Shown here in pieces: positions 9,591 through 18,506 of a stretch of DNA of 37,018 nucleotides. Numbering within the stretch: the stretch's first letter is position 1; each line of letters begins with the position of its first letter. The position numbers and the translations under genes are program-made. This DNA comes from Bradyrhizobium sp. 139. GTDB taxonomy: Bacteria > Pseudomonadota > Alphaproteobacteria > Rhizobiales > Xanthobacteraceae. Location: positions 1-37,018 of the forward strand of contig NZ_JADPKS010000106.1 in NCBI RefSeq assembly GCF_023074175.1, read 5' to 3'. Under the pieces are notes generated by a model. The model did no database searches and had not been told where the DNA came from. It saw only the letters and a list, made by a program, of their open reading frames with translations.

Positions 9591-9873
9591 GAAGAGATAC
9601 TATTTTGATATCCGCGACGGAGGCCAATTTATCCGCGACGATGAAGGTGTGGAGCTAGCCCATAACGAGGCTGCACGCGAAGAAGCGACTGCTGCGCTCT
9701 CGGAGATGGCGCGCGCATGGGCCAGAAGCAGGCCGGATCACCGCATGGCAGTTGAAGTTCGCGATGATCATGGACCTGTCTTGCAGGCCAGCTTTAGCTT
9801 CGCGGTGAAGCCATCGAGCGACTTGAAAGCCTTCGGCAGGAATCGAAACAAAAAATTGGATCCCGACTGCTAG
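9589..9873 (+). CDS. DUF6894 family protein
   Basis: A 94-residue protein of the small rhizobial DUF6894 group, whose hallmark is the start MKRYYFDIRDG followed by DDEGVELA-x-x-x-A-R-E-E-A and a final strand V-x-D-x-x-G-x-x-L. All are present: RYYFDIRDGGQFIRDDEGVELAH, AAREEATAALSEMAR, VEVRDDHGPVLQASFSF. The start at 9589 is fixed by this motif rather than the upstream in-frame ATG at 9526. It is a small soluble protein of unknown function. The C-terminal 20 residues are basic and probably variable. It ends 43 bases before the convergent dpaL stop. Confidence 0.85.
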   Translation: MKRYYFDIRDGGQFIRDDEGVELAHNEAAREEATAALSEMARAWARSRPDHRMAVEVRDDHGPVLQASFSFAVKPSSDLKAFGRNRNKKLDPDC

Positions 9874-9916
9874 GGAAATCGCGATCATCACGCCGTTAGG
9901 CTCCCAAGCGTGCCGC

Positions 9917-11131
9917 TTACTGGTCCTTGGTCGGCGGAGTATTTCGCGCGGTCACCTGCGCTGGCGACAGGCCGACGAACTCCTCGTAGAGGTGTGGATC
10001 GGTCGCACCCTCTGTGTTGATCAGAAAGACCCGCGCATTTCGTCCAAGACCAATCTTTCCCCGCAGGTTCTGGTCGGAGGCAACCTTCAGCAAGCCTGCA
10101 AGACCGACACCGCCACTTTCGCCTGCGACGACAGCGGGGTCGCCATGCCTGGCATTCGCAAGCCGCCTCATGACGCTGATAGCGTCCGCGTCGTCGACAG
10201 TCATAAACGCATCCGCTACCCGTGAAAGGATGCGCCAGGCGACGAGCGAGGGTTCGTAGCATTCGAGCATCGCCATCACCGTCGGCTGCCCATGATCTAC
10301 TTTTACTGGGTGTCCGGCCCGGGCGCTTTCAAAGAGGCACGCCGCGCGCGCGGGGTCGACAACCGTAAAAAACGGGCGGCTATCGCCCAGCAGAACTGAA
10401 AAATGCCCCGCGATCGCTGCTGCGACTCCTCCCACACCCGACTGCACGAAGACGTGGGTTGGAGCTTGGGGCAATTGGCGTAGTGCTTCGCTCAAGACGG
10501 CGGTATATCCCTGCATCACGAGTCCGGGAATACGCTCGTAGCCCGGCCAGGAAGTATCAGACACCGTGATCCAGTCGTTTTCCGCAGCAACTTTTGAGGC
10601 TTCGGCGACGGAGTCGTCGTAGTTGCCATTGACGCGGATCATCTGCGCGCCAAAGCGAGCGATCGCCGCAATACGCTCGTCGCTGACACCTGCGTGAACG
10701 AAGATGGCGCACCTCGTACCGACGAGCTGAGCACCTTGAGCCACTGACCTGCCATGATTGCCATCTGTGGCGCACGATACAGTCATTTTTCGCGCGACGG
10801 CCTTCACTTTAGGTGTGTGCAGCCCTGATACGTCAACGGCTCGGCCCAGCTGCCGCGTTGCTTCCTCCAGCACAAGCCGGATCACGGCATAAGAGCCGCC
10901 CAAAGCCTTGAAACTGCCAAGTCCAAGTCGATGCCCCTCGTCCTTGAGGTAGATCGAGCCCACGCCGATCTCACGAGCAAGGCCTGGCAATGAAAGGAGT
11001 GGCGTTTCCTTGTGACCTTCGCGATGCCTAAGAAACCGCTCGACTTCGCGAGCGGCCTCGACACTTAAGGTGTCCGCATCGCAGGCATCTAGAATAGCTC
11101 GGTGATCGACGTGCGGGTTGAGAAGCAACAT
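9917..11131 (-). CDS. dpaL: Diaminopropionate ammonia-lyase
   Basis: A PLP enzyme that splits 2,3-diaminopropionate (both isomers in the E. coli enzyme) to pyruvate and two ammonia; cytoplasmic. The 404-residue product is full length for the YgeX/DpaL family. It shows SFKALGG with the PLP lysine at residue 75, ATDGNHGRSVAQGAQ (about 121-135), SWPGYERIPGLVMQGY, a GVGGVAAAIAGH phosphate-binding loop, TVMAMLECYEPS and GESGGVGLAG. The ATG at 11131 follows GGAAGAGAG on the minus strand. No interruption is seen, in contrast with many neighbours. The convergent DUF6894 gene lies 43 bases away, and a frameshifted methyltransferase is upstream on the same strand with 171 bases between. A catabolic role for diaminopropionate or related plant or bacterial amino acids is plausible but inferred. 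Confidence 0.93.
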   Translation of the reverse strand: MLLLNPHVDHRAILDACDADTLSVEAAREVERFLRHREGHKETPLLSLPGLAREIGVGSIYLKDEGHRLGLGSFKALGGSYAVIRLVLEEATRQLGRAVDVSGLHTPKVKAVARKMTVSCATDGNHGRSVAQGAQLVGTRCAIFVHAGVSDERIAAIARFGAQMIRVNGNYDDSVAEASKVAAENDWITVSDTSWPGYERIPGLVMQGYTAVLSEALRQLPQAPTHVFVQSGVGGVAAAIAGHFSVLLGDSRPFFTVVDPARAACLFESARAGHPVKVDHGQPTVMAMLECYEPSLVAWRILSRVADAFMTVDDADAISVMRRLANARHGDPAVVAGESGGVGLAGLLKVASDQNLRGKIGLGRNARVFLINTEGATDPHLYEEFVGLSPAQVTARNTPPTKDQ

Positions 11132-11302
11132 GAATCAACTCTCTTCCGGCCTCAGCGTCTATGCTCAAGCCTTGGTTCTGGACGACAGTTGAAACATATA
11201 GCAGGCATACTCGTCAAAATGAGCCCCCATCCGGTCGATTCGTCCGCGCCGTTTACCTAGGAGTGGGATGGCGTGCCTTTATTGCGACAGCTCCTCGCCG
11301 GC

Positions 11303-12030
11303 CTATGTGGACGCGGAAACGAGTAACATCATGGGGCGTTCCAATTCCTCAGCCAATTCCAGCCGCTGCTGTATCTGATCGTCTGTCGGAGCAAACTCCT
11401 TAACCCGCCGAATCTGGAAATCTGCATCAATCAGCGCATTCAGCGTGGTGCCGATCGTTCTGTGATATTTCAGCACGCCCTTGACGAACCAATCCGTCCG
11501 CCGTTCTCCCTCAAGGGAGTATCGATTCACGGGCCAAGTCTTCCGGCCGTCCTCATCGCGGATCCAGTGCGGATGCGCTGCTGCCATGAAAATCGGATGC
11601 TCTATCGTGAAAACCAAATGCCCGCCGGGGACCAGCATTCTGCGAATCGCACGCACGAGGCGGCCAAAATCCTGAACATAGTGGAAGGTCAGCGCACTGT
11701 AAGCGAGGTCAAAAGCGGCCTCCGGTAACTCCAACGTGTCGAGATCGGCAATCCGATACGTAATGGCATCGTCCGCCGTGTCCGCTTTTGCTCGCGCGAT
11801 CATGTTTTGCGACAAATCGAGACCAAGGACAGAGGCCGCACCTTGTTCGCGCATCCAGCGGGAGACCCAACCGCCACCACACCCCAGATCGACCACACGC
11901 TTTCCGACGAGGTCCGGCAGCATAGCCCGGATCTCGGCCATTCAGGAGCGCCGTCCAGCCCATGCACCTGCCGGGGCAATTGCTTGTAGCCAGCGAAGAA
12001 ATCTGGAGTGTCGTAGATCTTCTGGGCCAT
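11303..12030 (-). pseudogene. Class I SAM-dependent methyltransferase, frameshifted
   Basis: The frame from 11941 down to 11303 carries the SAM-binding fold: KRVVDLGCGGGWVSRWMREQGA (motif I, normally GCGFG or GCGGG), LGLDLSQNMIARA (motif II), YRIADLDTLELPEAAFDLAYSALTFHYV (motif post-I to III) and RMLVPGGHLVFTIEHP. The true N-terminus lies in another frame from ATG 12030: MAQKIYDTPDFFAGYKQLPR, then GAPEWP. The two join when one G is restored near 11940 (CCG-GAG-ATC-CGG). The gene is thus split by a single-base loss; the shorter frame could still initiate at its ATG at 11941 and lacks only about 30 residues. The substrate is unknown. It lies 53 bases downstream of the tRNA on the same strand and might be co-transcribed with it. 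Confidence 0.82.
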
Positions 12031-12083
12031 GGTGCTGATGGTGTGGTGAGACGAGGAGACAACAGCAGCAACAACAACAATGC

Positions 12084-12159
12084 TGGTAGGCCCGCCTGGA
12101 TTCGAACCAGGAACCAGACCGTTATGAGCGGCCGGCTCTAACCATTGAGCTACAGGCCC
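12084..12159 (-). tRNA. tRNA with anticodon CAU, probably tRNA-Ile2 (lysidine-modified)
   Basis: Read on the minus strand, 76 bases fold as a full cloverleaf. The acceptor GGGCCTG pairs with CGGGCCT (G-T at the end pairs allowed). The D-arm is GCTC...GAGC, the anticodon stem GGCCG/CGGTC has loop CTCATAA, the T-arm is CCTGG-TTCGAAT-CCAGG, and CCA is encoded at the 3' end. The anticodon is CAU. The loop CTCATAA and the GGTTAGAGC D-arm resemble isoleucine-2 tRNAs, which read AUA after lysidine is added by TilS, more than elongator Met tRNA; initiator features (three G-C pairs before the loop) are absent. No damage is seen. Confidence 0.9.
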
Positions 12160-12482
12160 AGTCCAGGCGACCATCGAAAACCAGCCAGCGAGGTTGCAGG
12201 GGATCGTTTATCGGGTGGCTGGCATCCTTGCAATGCCAATTAGAGGAAGTGCGAGGCTAAGTCTCGCACCAGCTCAATTCCGAGGACCAGAAGAGGCAGA
12301 TCGACCAGGCGAGCATCTCGCCTTGCTACAGCAGGAGCACCGGCACTGTCGCCGAGATACGGTGACCACGGCCGCTCACCGCGTCCTTAGCCCGTCGCAG
12401 ATGGTGGACGTCCGGCAATCGCGTCCATGGGGGCCGAGCGGCCTCGCCTGGGCCAAGCATGAAGCTGCCGAAAAGCCAGTGG
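12160..12482. other. Spacer upstream of the tRNA, no gene recognised
   Basis: About 320 bases between the tRNA 5' end and the end of the SfnB-like pseudogene. Overlapping frames on both strands (12194-12580 plus, 12326-12547 minus) show no family motif and Arg-rich shadow composition. The tRNA promoter should lie in the first 60 bases upstream of 12159. Confidence 0.35.
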
Positions 12483-13703
12483 TTAGCTGCTGTATTGTCG
12501 TGTCGCTCGGATACCTGCGCTCCATGCGTATGGCAGGGCTTCGTCATTCAATTCATATCCGCCGATCGCGCGGAGCTTGAAGTCCACCGGCTTGTGCGAG
12601 GCGATGGTGCGCGCGTTGCGCCAATGCCGGTCGATCGCGAGCTTCTCGGAGATCAGAGAGGCTCCGCCGACCTCGAAAAGCTCGGTCGTGGCGTCGAAAC
12701 AAGCTTGACGACAACCACCTGTGCCTGTGCTGTCGCGGCTCAGACGCATCAAGCTGTTGCGGGTCCTGTTGGCGGCCGTCGAGTGTTCTCGCAAGCTCAT
12801 CGACGCCGGCGAGGACTGCTGCTCGCGCACCAAAAGCCGCGCTGAAAAGCCTGCCGATAACCTGTTGCACGAGCGGATCGCTCCGCGGCAGGTCGGCAAC
12901 CGCGTGAGTAAAGGTACGGGTTCGCGCCTTAACCCACTCCGTCGTGTCACTAGCGGCGCGCCGCGCAATTCCAGCGGGGGTCGCAAGCAGGAGCAACTGA
13001 ACATAGGCCGTTCCAAAGACCCGGCCTTCCGTTCCATATCCAGGACCAAGAATTCGGTCCTCGAGGATCGCTACATTCCTGAAATGAGCTGAACTGCTTG
13101 CGGTAAGTCTCAGGCCGAAGCATCTCAGTCGTCGTAGATGCTGACGCCGGGCTGGTCGGCATCGACAAGTACGGCGATCCGCTTGCCGCTCTGGTCAGCC
13201 GCTACGATCAAGTGATCGGCGTAAAGGGTTGCCAGTCGTGTAATATTTCGTGCCATTGAGCTGTAGTCCGTCTCCGTCCGACGTCACCGCCGTCCGGTAG
13301 CGATCGACAGCGCCGACGCCCAACTCGGTTGTCGCGGCCCTGATGAGGGCACCGTTCGCGATGGCTCTGAGCCACCGCGCTTTGGTCGCCTCGTCCTTGT
13401 CCAGGCGCAAGTCCTCGACCAGGTTGAAATGTGCCCTCAGCGCCTGTGCCAGATCGGAGTCCGCAGCCACAAGTGCAATGAGCAGATCGAGGTCTGACGA
13501 AGCGATGCGCCGAGACCACCGAACTCGACCGGAACCCGCAAGGCTCCAAAGCCTGCCTCCTTGAGCAGCGTTATCGCCTCGAAGGGGAGGGCGCGGTTTC
13601 GCTCGCGCTCCACCGCACCCGCGGCGATCCTCTGAAAGACCGGCGCGAATCGCTTTTCCAATTCTCCGTCGCTGGTGGTGAGGCTCGCGATGTGAATGGT
13701 CAT
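12483..13703 (-). pseudogene. SfnB-like flavin monooxygenase (acyl-CoA dehydrogenase fold), decayed
   Basis: Minus-strand pieces in several frames assemble one acyl-CoA-dehydrogenase-fold protein of the SfnB/DszC type. Start MTIHIASLTTSDGELEKRF at 13703, then EAGFGALRVPVEFGGLGAS; shift to LIALVAADSDLAQALRAHFNLVE and LNGTKYYTTG; shift to LYADHLIVAADQSGKRIAVLVD; then HFRNVAILEDRILGPGYGTEG and AYVQLLLLATPAGIARRA; finally TELFEVGGAS, LAIDRHWRNARTIASH and IGGYELN. The last motif (DRHWRNAR-ASH) is typical of FMNH2-dependent sulfur-compound monooxygenases rather than true acyl-CoA dehydrogenases. At least four frame changes and an in-frame stop (about 13128) mean it cannot make a protein. It sits 2.7 kb from the sfnG-like gene on the opposite strand, suggesting one ancestral sulfur-scavenging region. 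Confidence 0.85.
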
Positions 13704-14194
13704 CGTTCTGCTTCTCTCCGGTCAACTCAGTAGTTGAAAAATCAACGCTCACGAAGAATAGTCCCTTGTGGTTGGAGAGCCAGACTGTATTTCTGCGGGA
13801 TCCAAGACAATTGTTCGAAGCGGCGCGCGCTTCAAGGAAAAAATCTGCTGCGCAAAATGGTCATCGCAAATTCGCGGCGACGAGTGCATGACTTGGATAC
13901 GATAAAGAGCGCGACGTTCGTAAACCTGAATGCATTCCATTCGAGCGAAACGGCGGTCGAGAGCCTATTCCAAAGGATGGATCGCCATCAACATTCTGAC
14001 CAGTTGGTTCAAGAAGCTGTATGATCCAGAGGCGTTAACCGGCGCTGCGCGAAGTCACATCGCAGCGTTGGGAAATAGCGCTTCGGAGCGGATTCGAGCG
14101 CCTCAAAGGTGCGGATGATTTTATGCCTGCAGTCCGGTAATTTGCTGCGCAGGTGATCCTGGCTGTGACCGAAGGGGCTCACGCCGATCCGCGT
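13704..14194. other. Gene-poor spacer
   Basis: Between the SfnB-like start and the end of the FixK-like gene. The plus frames 13734-14024 and 13930-14118 have no recognisable motif. Any promoter for the SfnB-like gene would lie in the first 100 bases after 13703; nothing convincing was seen. Confidence 0.35.
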
Positions 14195-14872
14195 TTAGCT
14201 TTGCATGTCAAGGCTCGCGAGCCGCTGCCGGTCCCGAATCATGATCTCGCGTTGAGTATTGCCGATGAAATCTAGGATGCCATCACTATGCAATTGTGAT
14301 ACTGCGCGCGAAACGGTCTCGATGGTCAGGCCAAGGTAATCCGCGATGTCACGCCGAGACATCGGGAGCGAGATCACGTCAGCAGCCGTGAGCCGTTCAT
14401 TCATTTCGTGCAAGAACGCGGCAACGCGCTGCAGAGCAGTCTTGCGCCCGAGCAGCAGCATATGGTTTTCGGCGTGCTGCAAGTTATTCGTAGTCAAGCT
14501 GAGCAGGGTGCGCCAGACAACCGCGTCAGTCTCGGCCACCGTCTCAAGATGTAGCCGCCTGATCAGGCGAACAGTGGTGTGGGTGATCGCTTCCGCCGTA
14601 AATCGGTGGGCTCCGCCGTTCTCGAAAATATCACCCGGCAAATGAAATGCGCCGATCTGGCGCCATCCATCGGGGAGTAATTTGCAGGTCCGTACCGCGC
14701 CTTTTCTGACCTGATAGACGTACTCGGCTGGGTCACTCTCGATGTAGATGATCTTACCTTTCTTGTAAGTGAATTCGCTCAAGCTTACGATCGGATTTGA
14801 CCCGCTCGATATGCCGAACTCACTGAGCGAATTGATGCGGGATCTTTGGTCTGTGGTGACGCTCACAAACAT
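14195..14872 (-). CDS. Crp/Fnr-family regulator, FixK-like
   Basis: A 225-residue transcription factor with an N-terminal cyclic-nucleotide-binding-type barrel (about 30-115: GKIIYIESDPAEYVYQVRKGAVRTCKLLPDGWRQIGAFHLPGDIF), a dimer helix, and a C-terminal winged helix-turn-helix, LPMSRRDIADYLGLTIETVSRAVSQL (about 169-194). The E-T-V-S-R recognition helix is that of FNR/FixK proteins binding TTGAT-N4-ATCAA boxes. The N-terminal cysteine cluster of oxygen-sensing Fnr is absent; the barrel has a single Cys at 63. That places it with FixK-type factors, which act downstream of FixLJ in microaerobic and symbiotic gene control. After GDIF the usual GF-x-x pair seems missing (GDIFENGGAHRF), a possible small in-frame loss. 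ATG 14872 follows CAGGAG. It lies alone within the broken sulfur region; its targets are not evident. Confidence 0.85.
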   Translation of the reverse strand: MFVSVTTDQRSRINSLSEFGISSGSNPIVSLSEFTYKKGKIIYIESDPAEYVYQVRKGAVRTCKLLPDGWRQIGAFHLPGDIFENGGAHRFTAEAITHTTVRLIRRLHLETVAETDAVVWRTLLSLTTNNLQHAENHMLLLGRKTALQRVAAFLHEMNERLTAADVISLPMSRRDIADYLGLTIETVSRAVSQLHSDGILDFIGNTQREIMIRDRQRLASLDMQS

Positions 14873-15412
14873 GGTCCGACACTCCTGAACCAGAATATGC
14901 GAAGTGAATTGGAGCCTCGCGAATAAATTGGGCGCAATCTATGGATGCCTGCAGAGTGTTTAACAAGCGTCCATGAAAAGAGGAAGTCGTGTCGTAGTGA
15001 CGCAGTGCCCGCGCAACAGTTGAGGTGACGCAATTGAGGCCTCCGTCGGGGCTGTGTGCTGGCCAACACGCGTTGGAGCGACCAAAACGAGTCGGCCATA
15101 CGAGAGTTCTGCTGCGCGAAGGCGCCGCGTCGCGCTTAAAAGATGCGTTTCGCAACGCAGTGTCGCTGGAAGTCTGCTTCGAAATGCGGGGTTAGCTCAG
15201 GACCGAGGACGGGTAGCATAATCCGCTCCAACCCTCTCATTGCTCCCCACCCTTATCCAACGTCCTGCTCAAGTGTCCCGCTCGGTCTCTCCCCACGGGT
15301 GATGGTCTTGCTGACAATGTCCGACTGGACCCGCCATCTGCCATTCATTAAGATCAAACCGTTCAATTCGGATCCTCTATCCTTCAGCTAATTAACGGAG
15401 GCAAGAGATCGC
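14873..15412. other. Intergenic region between FixK-like and DUF3551 genes
   Basis: Divergent promoters for both genes should lie in this 540-base stretch. I looked for a TTGAT-N4-ATCAA FixK box and saw none that is convincing. Short frames on both strands (for example 15143-15391) show no family resemblance. Confidence 0.35.
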
Positions 15413-15694
15413 ATGCGCTACCTTCTCGCTATCGGAGTGGTAACACTTCCTATCCTCGTCGGCTTTGGATCAGGCTCGACCGCCGCTTCACGGGTTCATT
15501 CGTACCCCCCACCGGCCCGCCAAGATGTTTATTGCTTGCAGGGCCGAGCCTGGGGATATCCGGGCAACTGCCAGTTCTCAACCTATAGCCAGTGCATGGC
15601 TACGGCATCCGGCACATATGCCTATTGCGGTATCAATCCGATCTACGCCTACGAGCGACAGGGAAGGCAATTGGGCTGGAGCGAACGTCGTTAG
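15413..15694 (+). CDS. DUF3551 small exported protein
   Basis: A 93-residue protein with a signal peptide (MRYLLAIGVVTLPILVGFGSGSTAAS) and a short mature domain with cysteines in the DUF3551 pattern: YCLQGRAWGYPGNCQFSTYSQCMATASGTYAYCGINPIYAY. DUF3551 proteins are abundant in Bradyrhizobium, are probably periplasmic or cell-envelope associated, and have no known function. The four Cys may form two disulfides. ACGGAGG precedes the ATG by about 11 bases. It stands alone. Confidence 0.9.
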   Translation: MRYLLAIGVVTLPILVGFGSGSTAASRVHSYPPPARQDVYCLQGRAWGYPGNCQFSTYSQCMATASGTYAYCGINPIYAYERQGRQLGWSERR

Positions 15695-16458
15695 GTCAGC
15701 CAAGGACGGCGTTGGATGAACGGGCGGGCCGTTCAGACTCTTGTTGCCGTTCGCTCGACCCCACCCATTCTGCGCTGAATCCGTTGGGTCGTTCGTTTGA
15801 TTGCGTCCAGTGCCGGGCGTGCTTGCATGTTGGACGGCAATAGCCGGTCCGATCATGCGAATTCTATGTCTCCGATCTCTTCGGCAGAGCAAGTGATCTC
15901 AGATGCCAGCGAGTGCGATTGGAATATTCCAGTCAGCGGCCGAAGCCGCAGTATTTGGTGCACGTGGCTATGCCGATGCCGCCGTACGGCCGTGGCGATT
16001 GAATGAGCTTCTGCGCGGCGAGGAAATGATCAGCTTGCACCCACACAGCAACAAACGATGCGTTCGCCGCTAAACAAAAGGAAGCTGATTTTCTCCGCGT
16101 GGCGAAAAATAGTTCGTCTTGGACTCGCATGGTCGAACAATCTCTGAGAGGATTGATCATCAGGCGATGGTGCCACTCAGGAGCGCGGACAATGCGCAAC
16201 TACGTGCTCGACAGTGTTACGCATCCGATTCCGAGCAAGCTAGTCGACCAGTTGTGTTCGTGTTGTTCCTGAGCGGCGTCTTAATTCATAGGGACGATCT
16301 GGCCTGAGATCGCTCTAGATCCTCGAAATCAATAACCCAAACGCTGGCTGAACAGCAGTGTCGGCGCCCGCTCGTTTTGAGCGGCGTGGTCGCATGGTGC
16401 TGCGCGCTCATGCCGCGCCCACCTCGCAGTAAGTGTCATTCTCAAGAGACAAACCAGG
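15695..16458. other. Gene-poor region upstream of the sulfone operon
   Basis: About 760 bases without a convincing gene. A minus-strand 88-codon frame (15933-16199) ends GGIGIATCTKYCGFGR and could be the tail of a small Cys-containing exported protein, but its start is unconvincing. The operon promoter for sfnG is expected in the last 150 bases; no clear -35/-10 or sigma-54 site was seen. Confidence 0.35.
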
Positions 16459-17563
16459 ATGTCTGTAAACAACGAACCGATCAAATTCGCCTACTGGGTG
16501 CCGAACGTATCCGGCGGCCTCGTGATTTCTTCGATCGAGCAGCGTACCAGCTGGGACATCGACTACAACCGGAAGCTCGCCCAGATCGCGGAGAAGGCTG
16601 GCTTCGACTACGCTCTCAGCCAGATCCGCTTCACGGCGGGTTACGGGGCCGATAATCAGCATGAGCCGGTCAGTTTTTCGCAGGCGCTGCTGGCGGCGAC
16701 GGAAAAGCTGAAAGTCATCGCCGCTCTCCTGCCTGGGCCGTGGAATCCCGCCGTAGCCGCCAAGCAGATTGCGACGATCAGTCAGCTCAGCAGTGGGCGC
16801 GTTGCGGTCAACGTCGTATAAGGCTGGTTCCGGGGCCTTCAATGCAATCGGTGAGCCTTGGCTCGATCATGATGAGCGCTACCGGCGTTCGGAGGAAATC
16901 ATCCGTGCTCTCCGCGGGATCTGGACGGAAGAGAGCTTCGCGCTCAAGGGGGATTTCTATCGGTTCAACGAGTACTCGCTCAAACCGAAGCCCTTGGAGC
17001 CGCTTCCCGAGATCTTCCAAGGTGGCTCTTCGCGCGCCGCCCGCGACTTGGCCGCCCGCGTGTCCGACTGGTATTTCACCAACGGGAATACGCCAGAGGG
17101 GCTAAAAGCGCAGGTCGAGGACATCAGGTCCAAGGAGAAGACTTTCGGCAAGAGCTTTAAGACCAAGATCGGCATCAACGCATTCGGCATTGTCCGGCAG
17201 ACTGAAAAGGAAGCCAGGGAGATCCTGCAGGAAATCCTCGACAAGGCGATCCCCGATGCGGTCCGCGGCTTCCACCACGAGGTCCAGAACGCCGGGAATG
17301 CCAGCCCCGAGCGCGAGGGCAACTGGGCCAAATCCACTTTCCAGGATCTCGTTCAATACAACGACGGCTTCCGCTCGAACCTGATCGGCACGCCACAGCA
17401 AGTCGCTGAACGGATCATCGAGCTCAAGGGTGCCGGCGCCGACCTGATCCTGCTCGGGTTCCTGCATTTCCAGGAAGAAGTCGAATTCTTCGGCAAGCAT
17501 GTGATCCCGCTGGTTCGCGAACTCGAGGCAAGGACGCCTGTACGCGTTCAGGCTGCTGAATAG
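16459..17563 (+). pseudogene. sfnG: SfnG-like FMNH2-dependent dimethylsulfone monooxygenase, frameshifted
   Basis: SfnG is a luciferase-like flavin monooxygenase that turns dimethyl sulfone into methanesulfinate for use as a sulfur source. The first 120 codons read PIKFAYWVPNVSGGLVISSIEQRTSWDIDYNRKLAQIAEKAGFDYAL, then QIRFTAGYGADNQHE and LLPGPWNPAVAAKQIATI, strongly SfnG-like. The frame stops at TAA 16819-16821, where the family has S-G-W-F-x-G-E-F. The remainder continues one frame over from about 16842: NAIGEPWLDHDERYRRSEE, FQGGSSRAARDLAARVSDWYFTNGN, ending ELEARTPVRVQAAE. Restoring two bases (GAG in place of C near 16841) and the Ser codon repairs it. Start ATG 16459 follows ACCAGG. First gene of the operon; the ABC ATPase starts 13 bases after its end. 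Confidence 0.88.
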
Positions 17564-17576
17564 GCGCAAAGCGAGG

Positions 17577-18506
17577 GTGAGCTACGTGACCGCAATTGCG
17601 ACAGGGGCGGGCGCCTTTCGGCTGGAGGAGATCCCTCCACGCCGGTACGCGCATGTATCGGGCGGAAGGCCCGAGCAGGCGCTGGAGGGGCGCGTGGACG
17701 AGTCTGCCAAGACCCCGGTGCGGCCGGCGCTTGGGCTTGCGAGTATTTCGCTGGCGTTCGGCGGCGTCGCAGCGCTACGCGAGATCGATCTGGAGGTCGC
17801 GCAGGGCGAGATCCTGGCTGTGATCGGTCCGAACGGCGCCGGCAAGAGCTCGCTCCTCAACATCGTCAGTGGAATTTACAGGCTCGATCGCGGCGAGGTG
17901 CGGTTCGGCGAGAACTCCTTTCGCGAAGTGCCGACGTCGAAGCTGGCAGGACTTGGTGTTGCGCGGACGTTTCAAAATCTGGCGCTCTTCAAGGGACTTT
18001 CCGTCTTCGACAATGTGCCGATGGGACTGGCGCATCGCGTGCGTGCGGGATTTCTGCAGCAGATCGTCGGCTCGCTACTAGGGAGACGGATCGAGGCGGA
18101 GAATCGCGCGGCTGCCGAGGAAGTGATCGGCTTCCTGCATCTTACCGAGGTTCGTGACCGCCTTACTGGGACGCTTCCCTATGGACTGCAGAAGCGGGTC
18201 GAGTTGGCGCGGGCCCTCGTTGCGCGGCCGAAGCTCCTGCTGCTCGACGAGCCGTTCGCGGGCGTAACTCTCACTGAGAAGCGGGAACTATCGCAGCATG
18301 TGCGCAACGCCCGCGACAGCTTCGGGGCAGCAATCGTTCTGATCGAGCATGACATCGGGGTGGTGATGGGGCTGTCCGACCGCGTGGCTGTACTCGATTA
18401 CGGGCGAAAGATCGCGGACGGCACGCCCGATCAGGTCCGCGCCGATGCTGCGGTGATCGACGCCTATCTCGGCGTCGCACATGAGGACGATAAGGAGCTG
18501 ATCTGA
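17577..18506 (+). CDS. ABC transporter ATPase, branched-chain-amino-acid (LivG) type
   Basis: One of two ATPases of a HAAT-family importer. Walker A GPNGAGKS is at residues 84-91, the Q-loop in ARTFQNLALF, the signature LPYGLQKRVELARAL at about 200-214, Walker B LLLLDEP at 220-226, and the switch His in IVLIEHDIGVVM. This is the LivG class. GTG 17577 opens the frame, giving an unusual about 50-residue N-terminal extension before the ATPase core; a later start is possible. A non-canonical FAGVTLTEK replaces the usual MAG-N-x-E-E after Walker B. It overlaps the next gene by one base (TGATG). Set between an SfnG-type enzyme and an acyl-CoA-dehydrogenase-like enzyme, the transporter probably imported an organosulfur compound rather than leucine; this is inference from context. 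Confidence 0.88.
   Translation: MSYVTAIATGAGAFRLEEIPPRRYAHVSGGRPEQALEGRVDESAKTPVRPALGLASISLAFGGVAALREIDLEVAQGEILAVIGPNGAGKSSLLNIVSGIYRLDRGEVRFGENSFREVPTSKLAGLGVARTFQNLALFKGLSVFDNVPMGLAHRVRAGFLQQIVGSLLGRRIEAENRAAAEEVIGFLHLTEVRDRLTGTLPYGLQKRVELARALVARPKLLLLDEPFAGVTLTEKRELSQHVRNARDSFGAAIVLIEHDIGVVMGLSDRVAVLDYGRKIADGTPDQVRADAAVIDAYLGVAHEDDKELI

Noticed and set aside
12220..12232. A sigma-54-like TGGCAT...TTGCA site
   Set aside because: The gap between the two blocks is two bases instead of about five, and no gene starts downstream on that strand.
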